Assembly: GCF_007830235.1 (NCBI RefSeq)
Contig: NZ_VLKI01000014.1
Span: forward strand, 1 to 64,000
DNA from: Cytobacillus oceanisediminis
GTDB taxonomy: Bacteria; Bacillota; Bacilli; Bacillales; Cytobacillaceae
DNA: 64,000 bases
Direction: 5' to 3'
A program made the translations under genes and the position numbers. This document shows, piece by piece, positions 52,549 through 61,813 of this stretch. The notes below the pieces were generated by a model, which worked only from the letters and a program-made list of their open reading frames with translations, ran no database searches and had not been told where the DNA came from. Numbering within the stretch: the stretch's first letter is position 1; every line of letters starts with the position of its first letter.

Positions 52549-53120
52549 GCAGGTTCTCCTTTCATTTGAACTGGAATACCTGCTTCAACGAGATATGCTT
52601 GATTAGCTACTTCCACGATTTTTTGATGAAGTCTGCCCAGCATTTCCCCATATGTAAACACCAGTTTATTCCCGCCAATCAGTTCGTTTAACACTTCATT
52701 ACTGACAATAATGATGGCTTTGCACCTCTGATGAATTTCAGCAATAGCCTGCAGAATACCAGAGGACACCTTCTCCTGAAAATCCTGTTTCCTCCATAGG
52801 TCTTCGGCCAAAAAAAGCTCATTATTTAAAAGAGTTGTCAAACAATCGAACAGAATAATATCATTTTCGCCAAAGAATTCAGAAAGCTCTGCAAGCCTGG
52901 CAGGCTGCTCCCAGGTTATCCAGCTCATCCCGCTTTTTCGCCGGTCTTCCTTATGCCTCTGGATTCTTGCTTCCATCTCAGAGTCATACGCTTTACCTGC
53001 AGCAATGTAATGAAGGTTTCCGCCAGTCTGTTTTGCCAGATCAGCAGCAACCTTTTCTGCAAAGGAGCTTTTTCCGCTGCGCACTCCCCCAGAAATAAAA
53101 ATTAGCGAACCTTCCGCCAT
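52545..53120 (-). CDS. cobU: Adenosylcobinamide kinase / guanylyltransferase CobU
   Basis: 191 residues: [16 protein letters not shown] (P-loop), [33 protein letters not shown] and VSNEV. It phosphorylates adenosylcobinamide and then transfers GMP to it. It overlaps cobD by 19 bp upstream and cobQ by 4 bp downstream. Confidence 0.94.
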   Translation of the reverse strand: MAEGSLIFISGGVRSGKSSFAEKVAADLAKQTGGNLHYIAAGKAYDSEMEARIQRHKEDRRKSGMSWITWEQPARLAELSEFFGENDIILFDCLTTLLNNELFLAEDLWRKQDFQEKVSSGILQAIAEIHQRCKAIIIVSNEVLNELIGGNKLVFTYGEMLGRLHQKIVEVANQAYLVEAGIPVQMKGEPA

Positions 53121-54178
53121 TCCTGTATCGCCTCCATCAGCCGGTCATTATCTTTCGGCCCTTTAATGGCAAAACGCAGCCATTTTCCTTCAAGTCCAGG
53201 GAAATTCATCGTGTGCCTAGGGATTATTCCTTTTTCAAGCAAAAATTGAAAGAGAGGGAGCTGAGCCTCCAATTTGGAATCCTTCAGTAAATAAAAATTC
53301 ACAGAAGAAGGGGAGACAGAAAAATCCAGCTGCCGATAAAAAAGAGCCAGCCTATCCCTTTCCTGTTTGATCAATTTCTTTGTTAATTGGACATGCTCTT
53401 TACTTTCAAGGCACCACTCTCCTGCTTTTAAAGCGAGAGCATTTACACTCCAGTGAGGTTTTAGGGCAGCCATTTTTTCAATTAAAACCTCGTTTGCTAG
53501 CAAGTAGCCGAGACGCAATCCAGGAATCGAAAACATTTTTGTCATGGAGCGTAAGACTATAACATGCATGTTGTTTTTTATTACAGGAATAATAGATTGA
53601 TAGTCGCAGGCGAAGTCATAAAAAGCTTCATCCATAACAAACAGACAATTATAAACCCTGCATCTTTCTATCAGTTCCTCCACAATCCCCGAGGAATAAA
53701 AAACACCGGTGGGGTTGTTTGGATTGCAGAAAAACAGAGCATCAGCATCCTTTAGTTTTAAAGATAACGCTTCCATATCGAGGTTCCAGCCTTCAGGCTC
53801 CAGCTGATGATAGGCAACCGTGCAGCCATTTACCCTGCAAGCTTCCTCATATTCCGAAAAGGCCGGCTGAATAATCAGCACTCTTTTTCCAGCTATCATC
53901 CTTGCAATTAGAGTAATCAGCTCGGCACCGCCATTTCCGACCAGGATCTGCGTTTCCTTTACTCCCTCTGCAGCGGCCAAGTTACTTTTTAAAAGAGAGG
54001 CATGAGGGTCCGGGTAATCTGTAATATATTCAAAAAGGGTATTCCACCTGGCTTTTAACTCCTGAGGAGGGCCAAGAGGATTTATATTTGCACTAAAATC
54101 AATCCGTTCTGCTGGCATTTTAATATTCATAGCTTCATATAAATATCGGGGATTAGAGCCGTGTGAGGGCCATTTCAA
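53102..54178 (-). CDS. cobD: Threonine-phosphate decarboxylase CobD
   Basis: 358 residues, class I/II PLP aminotransferase fold: FSANINPLGPP at the N-terminus, GNGGAELI, CNPNNPTG, MDEAFYDF and the PLP lysine in RSMTKMFSIPGLRLGY. It makes (R)-1-amino-2-propanol phosphate for the nucleotide loop. The start is TTG 54178, 8 bp behind GGAGG, inside the end of cbiB (26-bp overlap). It acts with CbiB in the next step. Confidence 0.94.
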   Translation of the reverse strand: MKWPSHGSNPRYLYEAMNIKMPAERIDFSANINPLGPPQELKARWNTLFEYITDYPDPHASLLKSNLAAAEGVKETQILVGNGGAELITLIARMIAGKRVLIIQPAFSEYEEACRVNGCTVAYHQLEPEGWNLDMEALSLKLKDADALFFCNPNNPTGVFYSSGIVEELIERCRVYNCLFVMDEAFYDFACDYQSIIPVIKNNMHVIVLRSMTKMFSIPGLRLGYLLANEVLIEKMAALKPHWSVNALALKAGEWCLESKEHVQLTKKLIKQERDRLALFYRQLDFSVSPSSVNFYLLKDSKLEAQLPLFQFLLEKGIIPRHTMNFPGLEGKWLRFAIKGPKDNDRLMEAIQEWRKVR

Positions 54179-55118
54179 GGAGCATCCCTCCTGTCCATAG
54201 TAAGAGTAAAAATATGAAAACAGTCCTTTTCATAATCGATATGCTTTTTAAAATATGTTCTTTTTCAAGAAGGACCATAGGGTTTCCCATTGTTGCCCTG
54301 TTGGAGATTACACCTTTATAAAAATTTATTCCCCCCAATTGGATGCCAAGTAGAGCTGCCACAGCTGCTTCCCCCCAGCCGCTGTTGGGACTTGGATGCT
54401 CCCTTGCATCTCTTAGCAATATGCTCCAAGCATCTCCAGCTGAAGTATGGTCCGGCTTTTGGGTCAGCATGATGCATACCGATGTTAACCTGCTGGGAAT
54501 CCAGTTAGCGATATCATCAATCCTTGCAGATGCCCAGCCAAATTCTCCGTATCTTTCATTTCGATGGCCTACCATGGAATCACATGTATTTATAGCCCTG
54601 TAGATAAGGGCAAGCGGAGCACCGCCAATGAATGCCCAAAATAACGGAGCAGTAATTCCATCGCTTGTATTTTCAGCTACCGTTTCCACTGTAGCCCTGA
54701 CAATCCCGGGTTCATCCAGACTATCTGTATCCCTGCCAACAATATACGAAAGCTTTTCTCTCGCTTCTTTCATATCTCCTTTTGCCAGAGGTTCGTAAAC
54801 ATCCAGAGCCGCTTCTTTTAAGCTTTTTTGAGCGATGGCAGTGAAAATAAGAATTCCTTCTGCCAGGATGCCGGCGGTCGGGTGGATTCCATAGAAAAAT
54901 CTGATGATTAAAAAGGAAATCCCTCCTGCAGCCAACAGGACGATTGCCAGCATGCCGGCTCCTTTTAATTTTCTCGATCGTCCTTTATTAAGCGATTTTT
55001 CAAGTTTATATATCAAAGCACCTATCCACCTTACAGGATGCGGCCAGTTTGGAGGGTCCCCTATCACCATATCAATGATATAGGCTAATGTAATAGCAAT
55101 CAGGTGATGCATGATCAT
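54153..55118 (-). CDS. cbiB: Adenosylcobinamide-phosphate synthase CbiB
   Basis: 321 residues with several membrane segments: DMVIGDPPNWPHPVRWIG, ARATVETVAENTSDG-type motif (VRATVETVAENTSDGITAPL), NTCDSMVGHRNERY, DDIANWIPSRL and HPSPNSGWGEAA. It joins cobyric acid and aminopropanol phosphate. ATG 55118 lies 7 bp behind AAGGA and overlaps the end of the ABC-CbiZ gene by 4 bp. Confidence 0.95.
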   Translation of the reverse strand: MIMHHLIAITLAYIIDMVIGDPPNWPHPVRWIGALIYKLEKSLNKGRSRKLKGAGMLAIVLLAAGGISFLIIRFFYGIHPTAGILAEGILIFTAIAQKSLKEAALDVYEPLAKGDMKEAREKLSYIVGRDTDSLDEPGIVRATVETVAENTSDGITAPLFWAFIGGAPLALIYRAINTCDSMVGHRNERYGEFGWASARIDDIANWIPSRLTSVCIMLTQKPDHTSAGDAWSILLRDAREHPSPNSGWGEAAVAALLGIQLGGINFYKGVISNRATMGNPMVLLEKEHILKSISIMKRTVFIFLLLLWTGGMLLEMALTRL

Positions 55119-56587
55119 TTTTTTATCCTTCTTTGTGAATTCTGTATCGCCATAACTGTACACTCATAGACACCTTTTCCAATCACTTTGCCAAGCGGTG
55201 TAATGGTTCCTGCATACTCAAGGTTCTCGCCCTGCTGAGTGGCAGCAATCAAAATACTATCTGTAGATGTTCCGGTTGCAATCGTCCCTGTTACAGAGTC
55301 CTTCACCTGCTGGTCATGCAGAGCCCTTGTCTTTGCCTCGGTTGCGGTCATGATACATTGAATAAAAGCTTCCTCTGTCAGATTTCCATTAACGAAAACC
55401 CATGTGTTGATCGTTCCAGGTGTCAGATGATGAGAATGCACTTCACTTTTCGAGGCGTCAACAGCATTGCCGACACCTGCTGTCACGACCACATACACAG
55501 AGAAGGTTTCTTCTTCACAAAATTTGCTGCTGTAATCTTCAACATATACGGCAGTCATCATCCCCACTGTTTCTCCGGGTTCAAAGCCGATGTTCCGGAC
55601 AAACTCCGCCATCTCTGCTCTATGATCACTGCAATCATAATTCTTGCTCACATGCCGGTTAAGAAATATGCGATTCCAGCCGGTCCCCGATCCAGTTACA
55701 CCTGATGACATGGTTTTCAGCGGAAATGGCGAGCGAAGGACTAGCAAATTTTCCTTTACCTCCAGGCTGGCTGGATCGACTCGCTTCTCTGATTGGCTTT
55801 CCGCCTGAGAGCGTTCAGGCACCAACACCATCTGAGGGGCCGGGACTCTTGGATGCGGGAGCTTCTCAATCTTCGTCCTATAAACCTCCCGTATCCGCCC
55901 TTCTTTCAAAACCTCATTGGGAACGTGGTTAATATTGACTTCGCCATTCTCCAGCAGCAATAGGCGATCACAGTACAGGCCGGCCAAATTCAAATCATGA
56001 AAAATAGAAATGACCGTCAACCCGCAGTCCTTTGACCATACAGAAAGCAGATCCAGCAGTTCCTTTTGATAGGATAAGTCAAGATGGTTAGTCGGCTCAT
56101 CCAGCAATAATATTTCCGGCTCCTGGGCAAGGGCCTGAGCTAAAAACACCCTCTGTCTTTCACCGCCGGATAATTGCTGAATATCAAAGTCTTGAAACTG
56201 AGAGATGCCCGTCTGCTCCATGACTCGATTGACCGTAGCCTCATCTTCGCTGCTCCAGCTCTGAAACCAGCCTTTTTGATGGGCATAACGGCCAAGGGAA
56301 ACCGTTTCCTTAACGGTATAAGAAAAGGCCTGAGAGGAGTGCTGAGGCAGAACAGCAATAATTTTTGCAAGCTCTTTCGGTGTATACTGTGAAAGATTCT
56401 TTCCTTTGATCAGAATATCTCCTGACTTATAAGGCAAAATGCCGCTCAGCATCTTAAGAATCGTGGTCTTGCCGCTTCCATTCGGCCCCAATATTCCGAA
56501 AAGCTCCCCTTTTTCCACTTCAAAGCTTATATTTTTCACAACCGGTGCACCGGCATATCCGCCAGTGATTTGCTGAACGCTTAGCAT
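55115..56587 (-). CDS. Corrinoid ABC transporter ATPase fused to adenosylcobinamide amidohydrolase CbiZ
   Basis: 490 residues. Residues about 1-255 are an ABC ATPase (GPNGSGKTT, LSGGERQRV, LLLDEPTNHLD) of the BtuD/FecE type. After a linker, about 275-480 form a CbiZ domain (MSSGVTGSGTGWNRIFLNRHVSKNY region; TAGVGNAVDA; TTEA-type region near TATEAKTRAL). CbiZ removes the aminopropanol side chain from adenosylcobinamide to give cobyric acid, which CbiB uses again. The fusion couples uptake to remodelling. It follows btuC by 97 bp. Confidence 0.92.
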   Translation of the reverse strand: MLSVQQITGGYAGAPVVKNISFEVEKGELFGILGPNGSGKTTILKMLSGILPYKSGDILIKGKNLSQYTPKELAKIIAVLPQHSSQAFSYTVKETVSLGRYAHQKGWFQSWSSEDEATVNRVMEQTGISQFQDFDIQQLSGGERQRVFLAQALAQEPEILLLDEPTNHLDLSYQKELLDLLSVWSKDCGLTVISIFHDLNLAGLYCDRLLLLENGEVNINHVPNEVLKEGRIREVYRTKIEKLPHPRVPAPQMVLVPERSQAESQSEKRVDPASLEVKENLLVLRSPFPLKTMSSGVTGSGTGWNRIFLNRHVSKNYDCSDHRAEMAEFVRNIGFEPGETVGMMTAVYVEDYSSKFCEEETFSVYVVVTAGVGNAVDASKSEVHSHHLTPGTINTWVFVNGNLTEEAFIQCIMTATEAKTRALHDQQVKDSVTGTIATGTSTDSILIAATQQGENLEYAGTITPLGKVIGKGVYECTVMAIQNSQRRIKK

Positions 56588-56684
56588 GATTAACCACTTC
56601 TTTCTGAACTAAGATATGCACAAGCGCCTGCTCACCACCGACTTCTTGAATGGGTTGACGATTGCGCTGGACAGTTATCGAAGT

Positions 56685-57737
56685 TCAAAGTTTATTCTTT
56701 CTTTTAATTAAAATAATAGCAAACACAGGTGCACCGATTATCGCTGTAATCACACCAATTGGAAGTTCGGTAGGTGCAATGATCGTCCGTGAAACCAGAT
56801 CAGCAATAATAAGAAAACCTGCTCCCATCAGAATGGATAGCGGCAATAGATGCTTATGATCCGGCCCCCATAACAGCCTGGTCAGATGAGGGATCACAAG
56901 CCCAACAAATCCTATCGTTCCAGACACAGCAACAGCTGCACCCGTTAAGATGGAACCGGCTATCAGGACCATCATTTTTCTCTTCTGAACGTCCACCCCT
57001 ATATGGTGGGCCTTTTCTTCTCCGAAGCTCATGGCATTAAGCTCCTTGCTGTTCACTAAAAGAAGGATGGCACCTATCACAAAAAACGGAAGGATAATGT
57101 TAATATATGCCCAGCCCCTCATGGATACACTGCCAAGAAGCCATCCGATAATTTGCCTAAGCTCCTCTCCCGTCAAGGCGATCATAAGGGATATGAGCGC
57201 ACCAAGAAAAGAGCTGAAAATAATTCCTGTCAAAATAATTGTTTCCACTTTCATGGATCTTTCAATATTTCTAGCAAATAACAAAACGGCAAAAATGGTT
57301 AAAAAAGAAAAAAGGATACTGAATAAGGGCAGGGTAAACATTCCGGCAAACGGAATAGATAAACCTAAAAACAAAGTTAAAACAGCACCGAGAGAAGCTC
57401 CGGAAGATACTCCTATTGTATATGGATCTGCCAGAGGATTTCTTAATAAACCTTGAAAGGCGGCTCCCGCAATTGCAAGAGACGCCCCTACTAAGCCGGC
57501 CAGCAATACTCGCGGCAGCCGAATATTCATGATGATATTTGAATGCATAGTGTCTGTATTTTCTAATGAAATAAATGGAAGAACCTCAGCAGCTATCACT
57601 TTGATAATCGTCATAGGGGGAACAGACACCGTACCAATTGAAATCCCCATCAGCATAGCAGAGAGTAAAAATGCTGCTGCTAATACATAAGCTAGTATTT
57701 TATTATTTAAATACATCCGGATATACTGCTTTTGCAA
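56685..57737 (-). CDS. btuC: Corrinoid ABC transporter permease BtuC (FecCD family)
   Basis: About 350 residues, nine or ten membrane segments. RLPRVLLAGLVGASLAIAGAAFQGLLRNPLADPYTIGVSSGAS and GFVGLVIPHLTRLLWGPDHKHLLPLS are the FecCD signatures (quoted in parts: RLPRVLLAG, GAAFQGLLRNPLADP, GLVIPHLTRL). The start is uncertain: TTG 57737 with AAGGAG 9 bp upstream is preferred over ATG 57716, which lacks a site. Either start overlaps btuF. Confidence 0.92.
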   Translation of the reverse strand: MQKQYIRMYLNNKILAYVLAAAFLLSAMLMGISIGTVSVPPMTIIKVIAAEVLPFISLENTDTMHSNIIMNIRLPRVLLAGLVGASLAIAGAAFQGLLRNPLADPYTIGVSSGASLGAVLTLFLGLSIPFAGMFTLPLFSILFSFLTIFAVLLFARNIERSMKVETIILTGIIFSSFLGALISLMIALTGEELRQIIGWLLGSVSMRGWAYINIILPFFVIGAILLLVNSKELNAMSFGEEKAHHIGVDVQKRKMMVLIAGSILTGAAVAVSGTIGFVGLVIPHLTRLLWGPDHKHLLPLSILMGAGFLIIADLVSRTIIAPTELPIGVITAIIGAPVFAIILIKRKNKL

Positions 57738-58677
57738 GTTCCTCGACTCCTTCAACAATACGCGGGCCAGAGCGGGTAACCATATCGGAATCTACATCGA
57801 CAACTTGCTTATTTTTCACTGCGTTTATATCCTGCCAGCCATCCCTGCTCATTACATTGCCAACAGCATCTTCAGTGTAATAACCATGAGTTGTGATGAT
57901 CACATCCGGATTTCTTTCAATAATCGCTTCCGGATCCATTTTTGGCCATCCTTCTTCAGTTATGATATTTTTTGCATTTATTGCACTTAACATCTCGTCC
58001 ATAAATGTATTTGTACCTGCCGTATAGATTTCAGGAGCAGGTGAAACTTCAACGAATACAGATTTACGATCCTCTTCTTTTATGCCTTGAGCTTTTGTTT
58101 TAATTTCATCAAGCTTGCTCTTCATGTCCGAAACAAGCTGTTCCGCTTGTTCTTTTTCTCCGGCCGCAGTTCCAACCATTTCAATGGATTCAAAAACCTG
58201 ATCAAAGCTCTTCGCATCATTTACAACAAGCACTGTCACGCCAGCATCCCTTAATTGCTGAAGACCTGCTTCCGAATTATGTGCACTGGAAGCGTGAGCT
58301 AGGACAAGGTCGGGGTTTAAAGAGATAATTTTCTCTACATTAAATTCCATGCCCCCAATCTTTTCTTTCTCAGTGGCTTCAGCCGGGTAGTTATCAAAAT
58401 CGGAGACTCCTACAACTTCCTCTCCCAGCCCCAATCCAAAAGCAATTTCTGTGTTGCTTGGAATCATGGAAACGATTCTTTCAGGCTTGGATTCAATGAC
58501 CACTTCATTATCAAGAGCATCCTTTATGGTTACAGGGAATTCAGATTCTTCCTCCCCAGCAGACTGATCTTCCTTAGCTGAATCATTATCCTTAGGCTGC
58601 TCAGCACTCTCCCCGCAGCCAGCCAGCACTCCAGCAGCCAGCAGCATAGCCAATAACAACGAATAAAATTTCTTCAT
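57703..58677 (-). CDS. btuF: Corrinoid-binding lipoprotein BtuF
   Basis: 324 residues. Lipoprotein signal peptide with LAGC (Cys21), an acidic linker, then a periplasmic-binding fold: ERIVSMIPSNTEIAFGLGLG, VGVSDFDNYP, LNPDLVLAHAS, NPDVIITTHG. It delivers cobalamin or cobinamide to BtuC. It is the first gene of the operon, directly behind the riboswitch terminator. Confidence 0.92.
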   Translation of the reverse strand: MKKFYSLLLAMLLAAGVLAGCGESAEQPKDNDSAKEDQSAGEEESEFPVTIKDALDNEVVIESKPERIVSMIPSNTEIAFGLGLGEEVVGVSDFDNYPAEATEKEKIGGMEFNVEKIISLNPDLVLAHASSAHNSEAGLQQLRDAGVTVLVVNDAKSFDQVFESIEMVGTAAGEKEQAEQLVSDMKSKLDEIKTKAQGIKEEDRKSVFVEVSPAPEIYTAGTNTFMDEMLSAINAKNIITEEGWPKMDPEAIIERNPDVIITTHGYYTEDAVGNVMSRDGWQDINAVKNKQVVDVDSDMVTRSGPRIVEGVEELAKAVYPDVFK

Positions 58678-58737
58678 CCTTCATTCCTCCAATACTTTTC
58701 GACAAAATTCTGGTGGTACCTGGTACCAACAATATAA

Positions 58738-58773
58738 ATAAAAAAACATCTCCTCAAACGGCAAGGAGATGTT
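58738..58773 (-). terminator. Riboswitch expression-platform terminator
   Basis: The minus strand has AAACATCTCC TTGCCGTTTGA GGAGATGTTT TTTTA, between the cobalamin aptamer and btuF. It would form when cobalamin is bound. Confidence 0.85.
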
Positions 58774-58854
58774 TGTGTGGTCATAATTCAGAAAAGCAAA
58801 AAGAATAGATGGCCGGACCAAACACCTCCCTATCCTCGTAGGTTAAGAGTGCTT

Positions 58855-59060
58855 AAGAATCAGGCAGGTCTCCTGGCTCATGGTCATTGCTATTCTGCTC
58901 CTTCCCATACAATTAAAGTACAGTGGGTGTTGCAGACAGCTCCCATTTACAGTGGCGGGACCGCGCTGGAATTTCACCAGCTTCCCTATTAAGTCTTCAA
59001 AAGAATAAATGGCCTATTGGCCTTTACTCCCTTTAAGAAGACACCTGTTCTTTCGTGCAT
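58855..59060 (-). ncRNA. Cobalamin (adenosylcobalamin) riboswitch
   Basis: Minus strand, in order: GGGAAGCTGGTG with AAATTCCAGC, the B12 box GCGGTCCCGCCACTGTA (about 58950-58967), and GAGCCAGGAGACCTGCCT near 58863-58880. These are the core motifs of the cobalamin riboswitch. A terminator follows, so the downstream btuF-btuC-ABC/cbiZ-cob operon is turned off by excess B12. Confidence 0.95.
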
Positions 59061-59146
59061 ATTGAATTTTTTCTATTTCCGATTATACACCATTCAACTA
59101 AAAATGTAAGAGAAATTTGCTGAATGCTGTAAAAAAGTTCAGAATT

Positions 59147-59923
59147 CTATCGGGAGTAAATCTTCCATTCCCTTGTTTTTTTATCGAATACAATCTTGGC
59201 TTCACAAGGTTCCTTCACGATGGATTCATATTCGTCATACATGTCATCCATGTTGGCAAAATCGCCAATTATCCAAATCGGAATTTCAATTCGTACCCGA
59301 TTCTGGTCAATGTCCTTTATCGACAGCACTGCCCCTTCTTTCATTAATGGCTTCAGTGAAAGAAGGACATCTCTTGAAATGGGCGGATACGTCCTTTTCT
59401 TTTTAATGCCGAGCAGCGTTTTTTCGACTTTCATTTGCCCCATTTTACCCGGTATGACTTCCCCGAGCATCCGATAAAAGTCATTCAGGTCCCGATAATA
59501 AGTACGGTTAAACCAGCCGTCATCAATGGCAAGGTACACATACCGATTGCTCAAATAATTGTAAAACGGCGGCTTTAAGTGTTCTTTAACATGGCCAAGG
59601 TAAAGAAGCTCTGCGATTGACTGGCCTGGAAGCTCATTTACAGCTTCCTCTTCCTCAAAATCGATCCAGCAAAAATCGCCATAGCTGTATACATCATCTT
59701 CCACTAGCCTTCCCAGTTTGTCTCTTGACACGTAATCAAACATCGTATGCATATTATAATCGCCATGTTCATAACGGTGCTTCAGCAATAGCAGATTATT
59801 AATTGAATCTGAAAGAGTACGGACAAACTCCGCGAATTCAATTCCATAGGTCATAACATACTGATCCTGTTCATTAAGATGGATATAGATGAGATCACGA
59901 ATAGTATGATTTCTTTTTTTCAA
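59147..59923 (-). CDS. Protein of unknown function
   Basis: 258 residues, not recognised. It is soluble, acidic and rich in aromatic residues (many Tyr and Phe); there is no signal peptide or membrane segment. It opens MKKRNHTIRDLIYIHLNEQD and ends KIVFDKKTREWKIYSR. A basic stretch (LLGIKKKRTYPP) lies in the middle. It is a single gene between the B12 riboswitch and the rodA region. The reading frame is clearly coding in style, with an ATG and an AGGTTTCG-type upstream region, but no motif gives a function. Confidence 0.7.
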   Translation of the reverse strand: MKKRNHTIRDLIYIHLNEQDQYVMTYGIEFAEFVRTLSDSINNLLLLKHRYEHGDYNMHTMFDYVSRDKLGRLVEDDVYSYGDFCWIDFEEEEAVNELPGQSIAELLYLGHVKEHLKPPFYNYLSNRYVYLAIDDGWFNRTYYRDLNDFYRMLGEVIPGKMGQMKVEKTLLGIKKKRTYPPISRDVLLSLKPLMKEGAVLSIKDIDQNRVRIEIPIWIIGDFANMDDMYDEYESIVKEPCEAKIVFDKKTREWKIYSR

Positions 59924-60259
59924 TGGCGAAACCTCCGAACCGTTAACAAGAGTAGTATATTCAATAAAAAAACAGCTTCTGACTTTGAAACTGTCTGCCT
60001 AACATTACGAATATTTTCTTCTCTTATTGTAGCAAAAATATTAAAAAATATCTTTCCAGATTAGAAAAATATTATTAGATTTCCCATTTTATTTCCATAT
60101 AACCTCTTTACATTATTTCAATATATAATGAATAAATTAATTATCGGAAAGTAATCTTTTCTTTGGCCCTTTATATTTTATGGAAAAGCAGGAAACTATC
60201 ACGCTCTTTATTTCGTCTAATTAATACCGAGCAATAAAGAAATCACATCGAAACAGCCA
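59924..60259. other. AT-rich intergenic region, no gene seen
   Basis: 336 bp of very AT-rich DNA between the divergent unknown gene and rodA. It must hold both promoters. No terminator, RNA motif or ORF with a ribosome site could be made out. Confidence 0.4.
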
Positions 60260-60288
60260 TTGTAAGGGGTATTTTTCTTTGTTAGGAT
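60260..60288 (+). promoter_or_regulatory. Candidate promoter of the rodA/ftsW gene
   Basis: TTGTAA (60260-60265), 17 bp, TAGGAT (60283-60288); each is a 4/6 match. About 35 bp ahead of the start codon. Confidence 0.35.
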
Positions 60289-60327
60289 AAAAATGTAAAA
60301 AAAGGTAAAGAAACCAGGTGTGTATGG

Positions 60328-61512
60328 ATGGACCAGACTAAAAGATTTTCAGATCGAATTGATTGGACGTTATGTTTTCTATTGCTGCTATTTTTTCTCA
60401 TTAGCTGTACCGCTATATACAGCGGGCAATCCTCCGATCAATATGCTGGCAACTTTGTTATAAAACAAATCGTTAACTATGTAATCGGAATTATTATTGT
60501 TGCTGTAGTTATGTATTTTGATAGTGAACAAATCAGGAAGCTCACCTGGTTCTTATACGGTTTAGGGATCATTTTATTGCTGGGATTATTTGTTGCACCG
60601 GAAAGCATAGCACCTGAGCGCAAAGGGGCAACTCTTTGGTATGTGATTCCCGGGCTAGGCTCCGTTCAGCCCTCCGAGTTTGTAAAAGTTTTTTTGATCA
60701 TTGCTTTAAGCAAAATCATAGCTGACCATAATCAACAATATTTAAGTAAGACACTTGGTTCAGATTTTTTTCTTCTTACTAAGCTTGGGGCAGTGACATC
60801 GCTCCCATTAGGGTTAATTATTATTGAAGACCTTGGAACAGCCCTAGTTATTGTCGCTATTCTAACAGGAATTATTCTCGTTTCAGGAATATCATGGAAA
60901 ATACTTGTGCCTATCTATGGGTTTCTGGGAGCCATCGCCGGCACCATTCTCTATCTGGTTATACAGGCACCGGAGATTCTGGAGAAATACCTGGGGGTAG
61001 ACCCCTACCAGTTTAGCAGGATTTATTCCTGGCTTGATCCTGTAAACCATAAGCAAGGAGCGGGAATGCAGCTCTATAACTCTATGATGGCAATTGGGTC
61101 AGGCTTGATTTCCGGAAAAGGCTTTACTGACAGGCAGGTATATGTCCCAGATGCCCACACTGATTTTATTTTCAGTGTCATTGGAGAAGAGTACGGCTTT
61201 TTTGGAGCGAGCGTTGTCATCAGCCTATTTTTTCTTCTAATCTATCATTTGACAAAAATAGCGTTGGAAACAACTGACCCATTCAATACCTATATATGTG
61301 TCGGTATCATCAGCATGATAACCTTCCACGTTTTCCAGAATATCGGGATGACCATCCAGGTTCTGCCGATTACTGGCATTCCGCTGCCTTTTATCAGCTA
61401 TGGGGGCAGTTCGCTTATGGGAAATATGCTGGCAATGGGCCTGATTTTCAGCATGCGATATCACCATAAATCCTATATGTTTTCAACAGATTCAAATTTT
61501 GTTGCAAAATAA
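60328..61512 (+). CDS. rodA: SEDS family peptidoglycan polymerase (RodA/FtsW/SpoVE)
   Basis: 394 residues with ten membrane segments. GSVQPSEFVKVFLIIALSK and IIEDLGTALVI, then AHTDFIFSVIGEEYGFFGA and the C-terminal LPITGIPLPFISYGGSSLM are SEDS signatures; GIPLPFISYGGSS and the catalytic Asp in the extracellular loop are conserved in glycosyltransferases of this family. The length is that of RodA (393 in B. subtilis). Which SEDS subgroup it belongs to is not certain. ATG 60328 lies 7 bp behind AGGTG. Confidence 0.85.
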   Translation: MDQTKRFSDRIDWTLCFLLLLFFLISCTAIYSGQSSDQYAGNFVIKQIVNYVIGIIIVAVVMYFDSEQIRKLTWFLYGLGIILLLGLFVAPESIAPERKGATLWYVIPGLGSVQPSEFVKVFLIIALSKIIADHNQQYLSKTLGSDFFLLTKLGAVTSLPLGLIIIEDLGTALVIVAILTGIILVSGISWKILVPIYGFLGAIAGTILYLVIQAPEILEKYLGVDPYQFSRIYSWLDPVNHKQGAGMQLYNSMMAIGSGLISGKGFTDRQVYVPDAHTDFIFSVIGEEYGFFGASVVISLFFLLIYHLTKIALETTDPFNTYICVGIISMITFHVFQNIGMTIQVLPITGIPLPFISYGGSSLMGNMLAMGLIFSMRYHHKSYMFSTDSNFVAK

Positions 61513-61529
61513 CTCCAGCAGAGTATAAT
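61502..61529 (+). promoter_or_regulatory. Promoter of the argS T-box transcript
   Basis: TTGCAA (61502-61507), 16 bp, perfect TATAAT (61524-61529). The -35 box lies in the last codons of rodA. The start point falls about 10 bp ahead of the T-box leader. Confidence 0.7.
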
Positions 61530-61544
61530 AGCATTAATATATGT

Positions 61545-61795
61545 AGAGTCCATGATGAAGAGAGTAGCAAAAGACCCCTTCCTTAAGCGAGACAGGGACG
61601 GTGTAAGCCTGTTGGAAATTCTTTTGCGAAGCGCACTTTGGAGATGCAGAGCTGAAAATCGGGTAGGCTTTGCCGGGGGTTAAGGATCCCGTTAACAAAT
61701 TTCTTAAAAGAGGTCCAATCATTTAGAATGGACAATCAGAGTGGTACCGCGGGCAATTCAAGCTCGTCTCTATTTTTAGAGACGGGCTTTTTTAT
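61545..61795 (+). ncRNA. T-box leader (arginine)
   Basis: The conserved T-box AGAGTGGTACCGCGGG is at 61737-61752, followed by a terminator (AGCTCGTCTC..GAGACGGGCTTTTTT, 61761-61795). The stem I region has GAAGAGAGTAG at the start and GCTGAAAATCGGGTAGG ahead of TTTGCCGGG. The CGG there may be the arginine specifier codon (tentative). Uncharged tRNA-Arg would stabilise the antiterminator and allow argS expression. Confidence 0.93.
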
Positions 61796-61813
61796 TTTCA
61801 GGGAGGTGTAATT

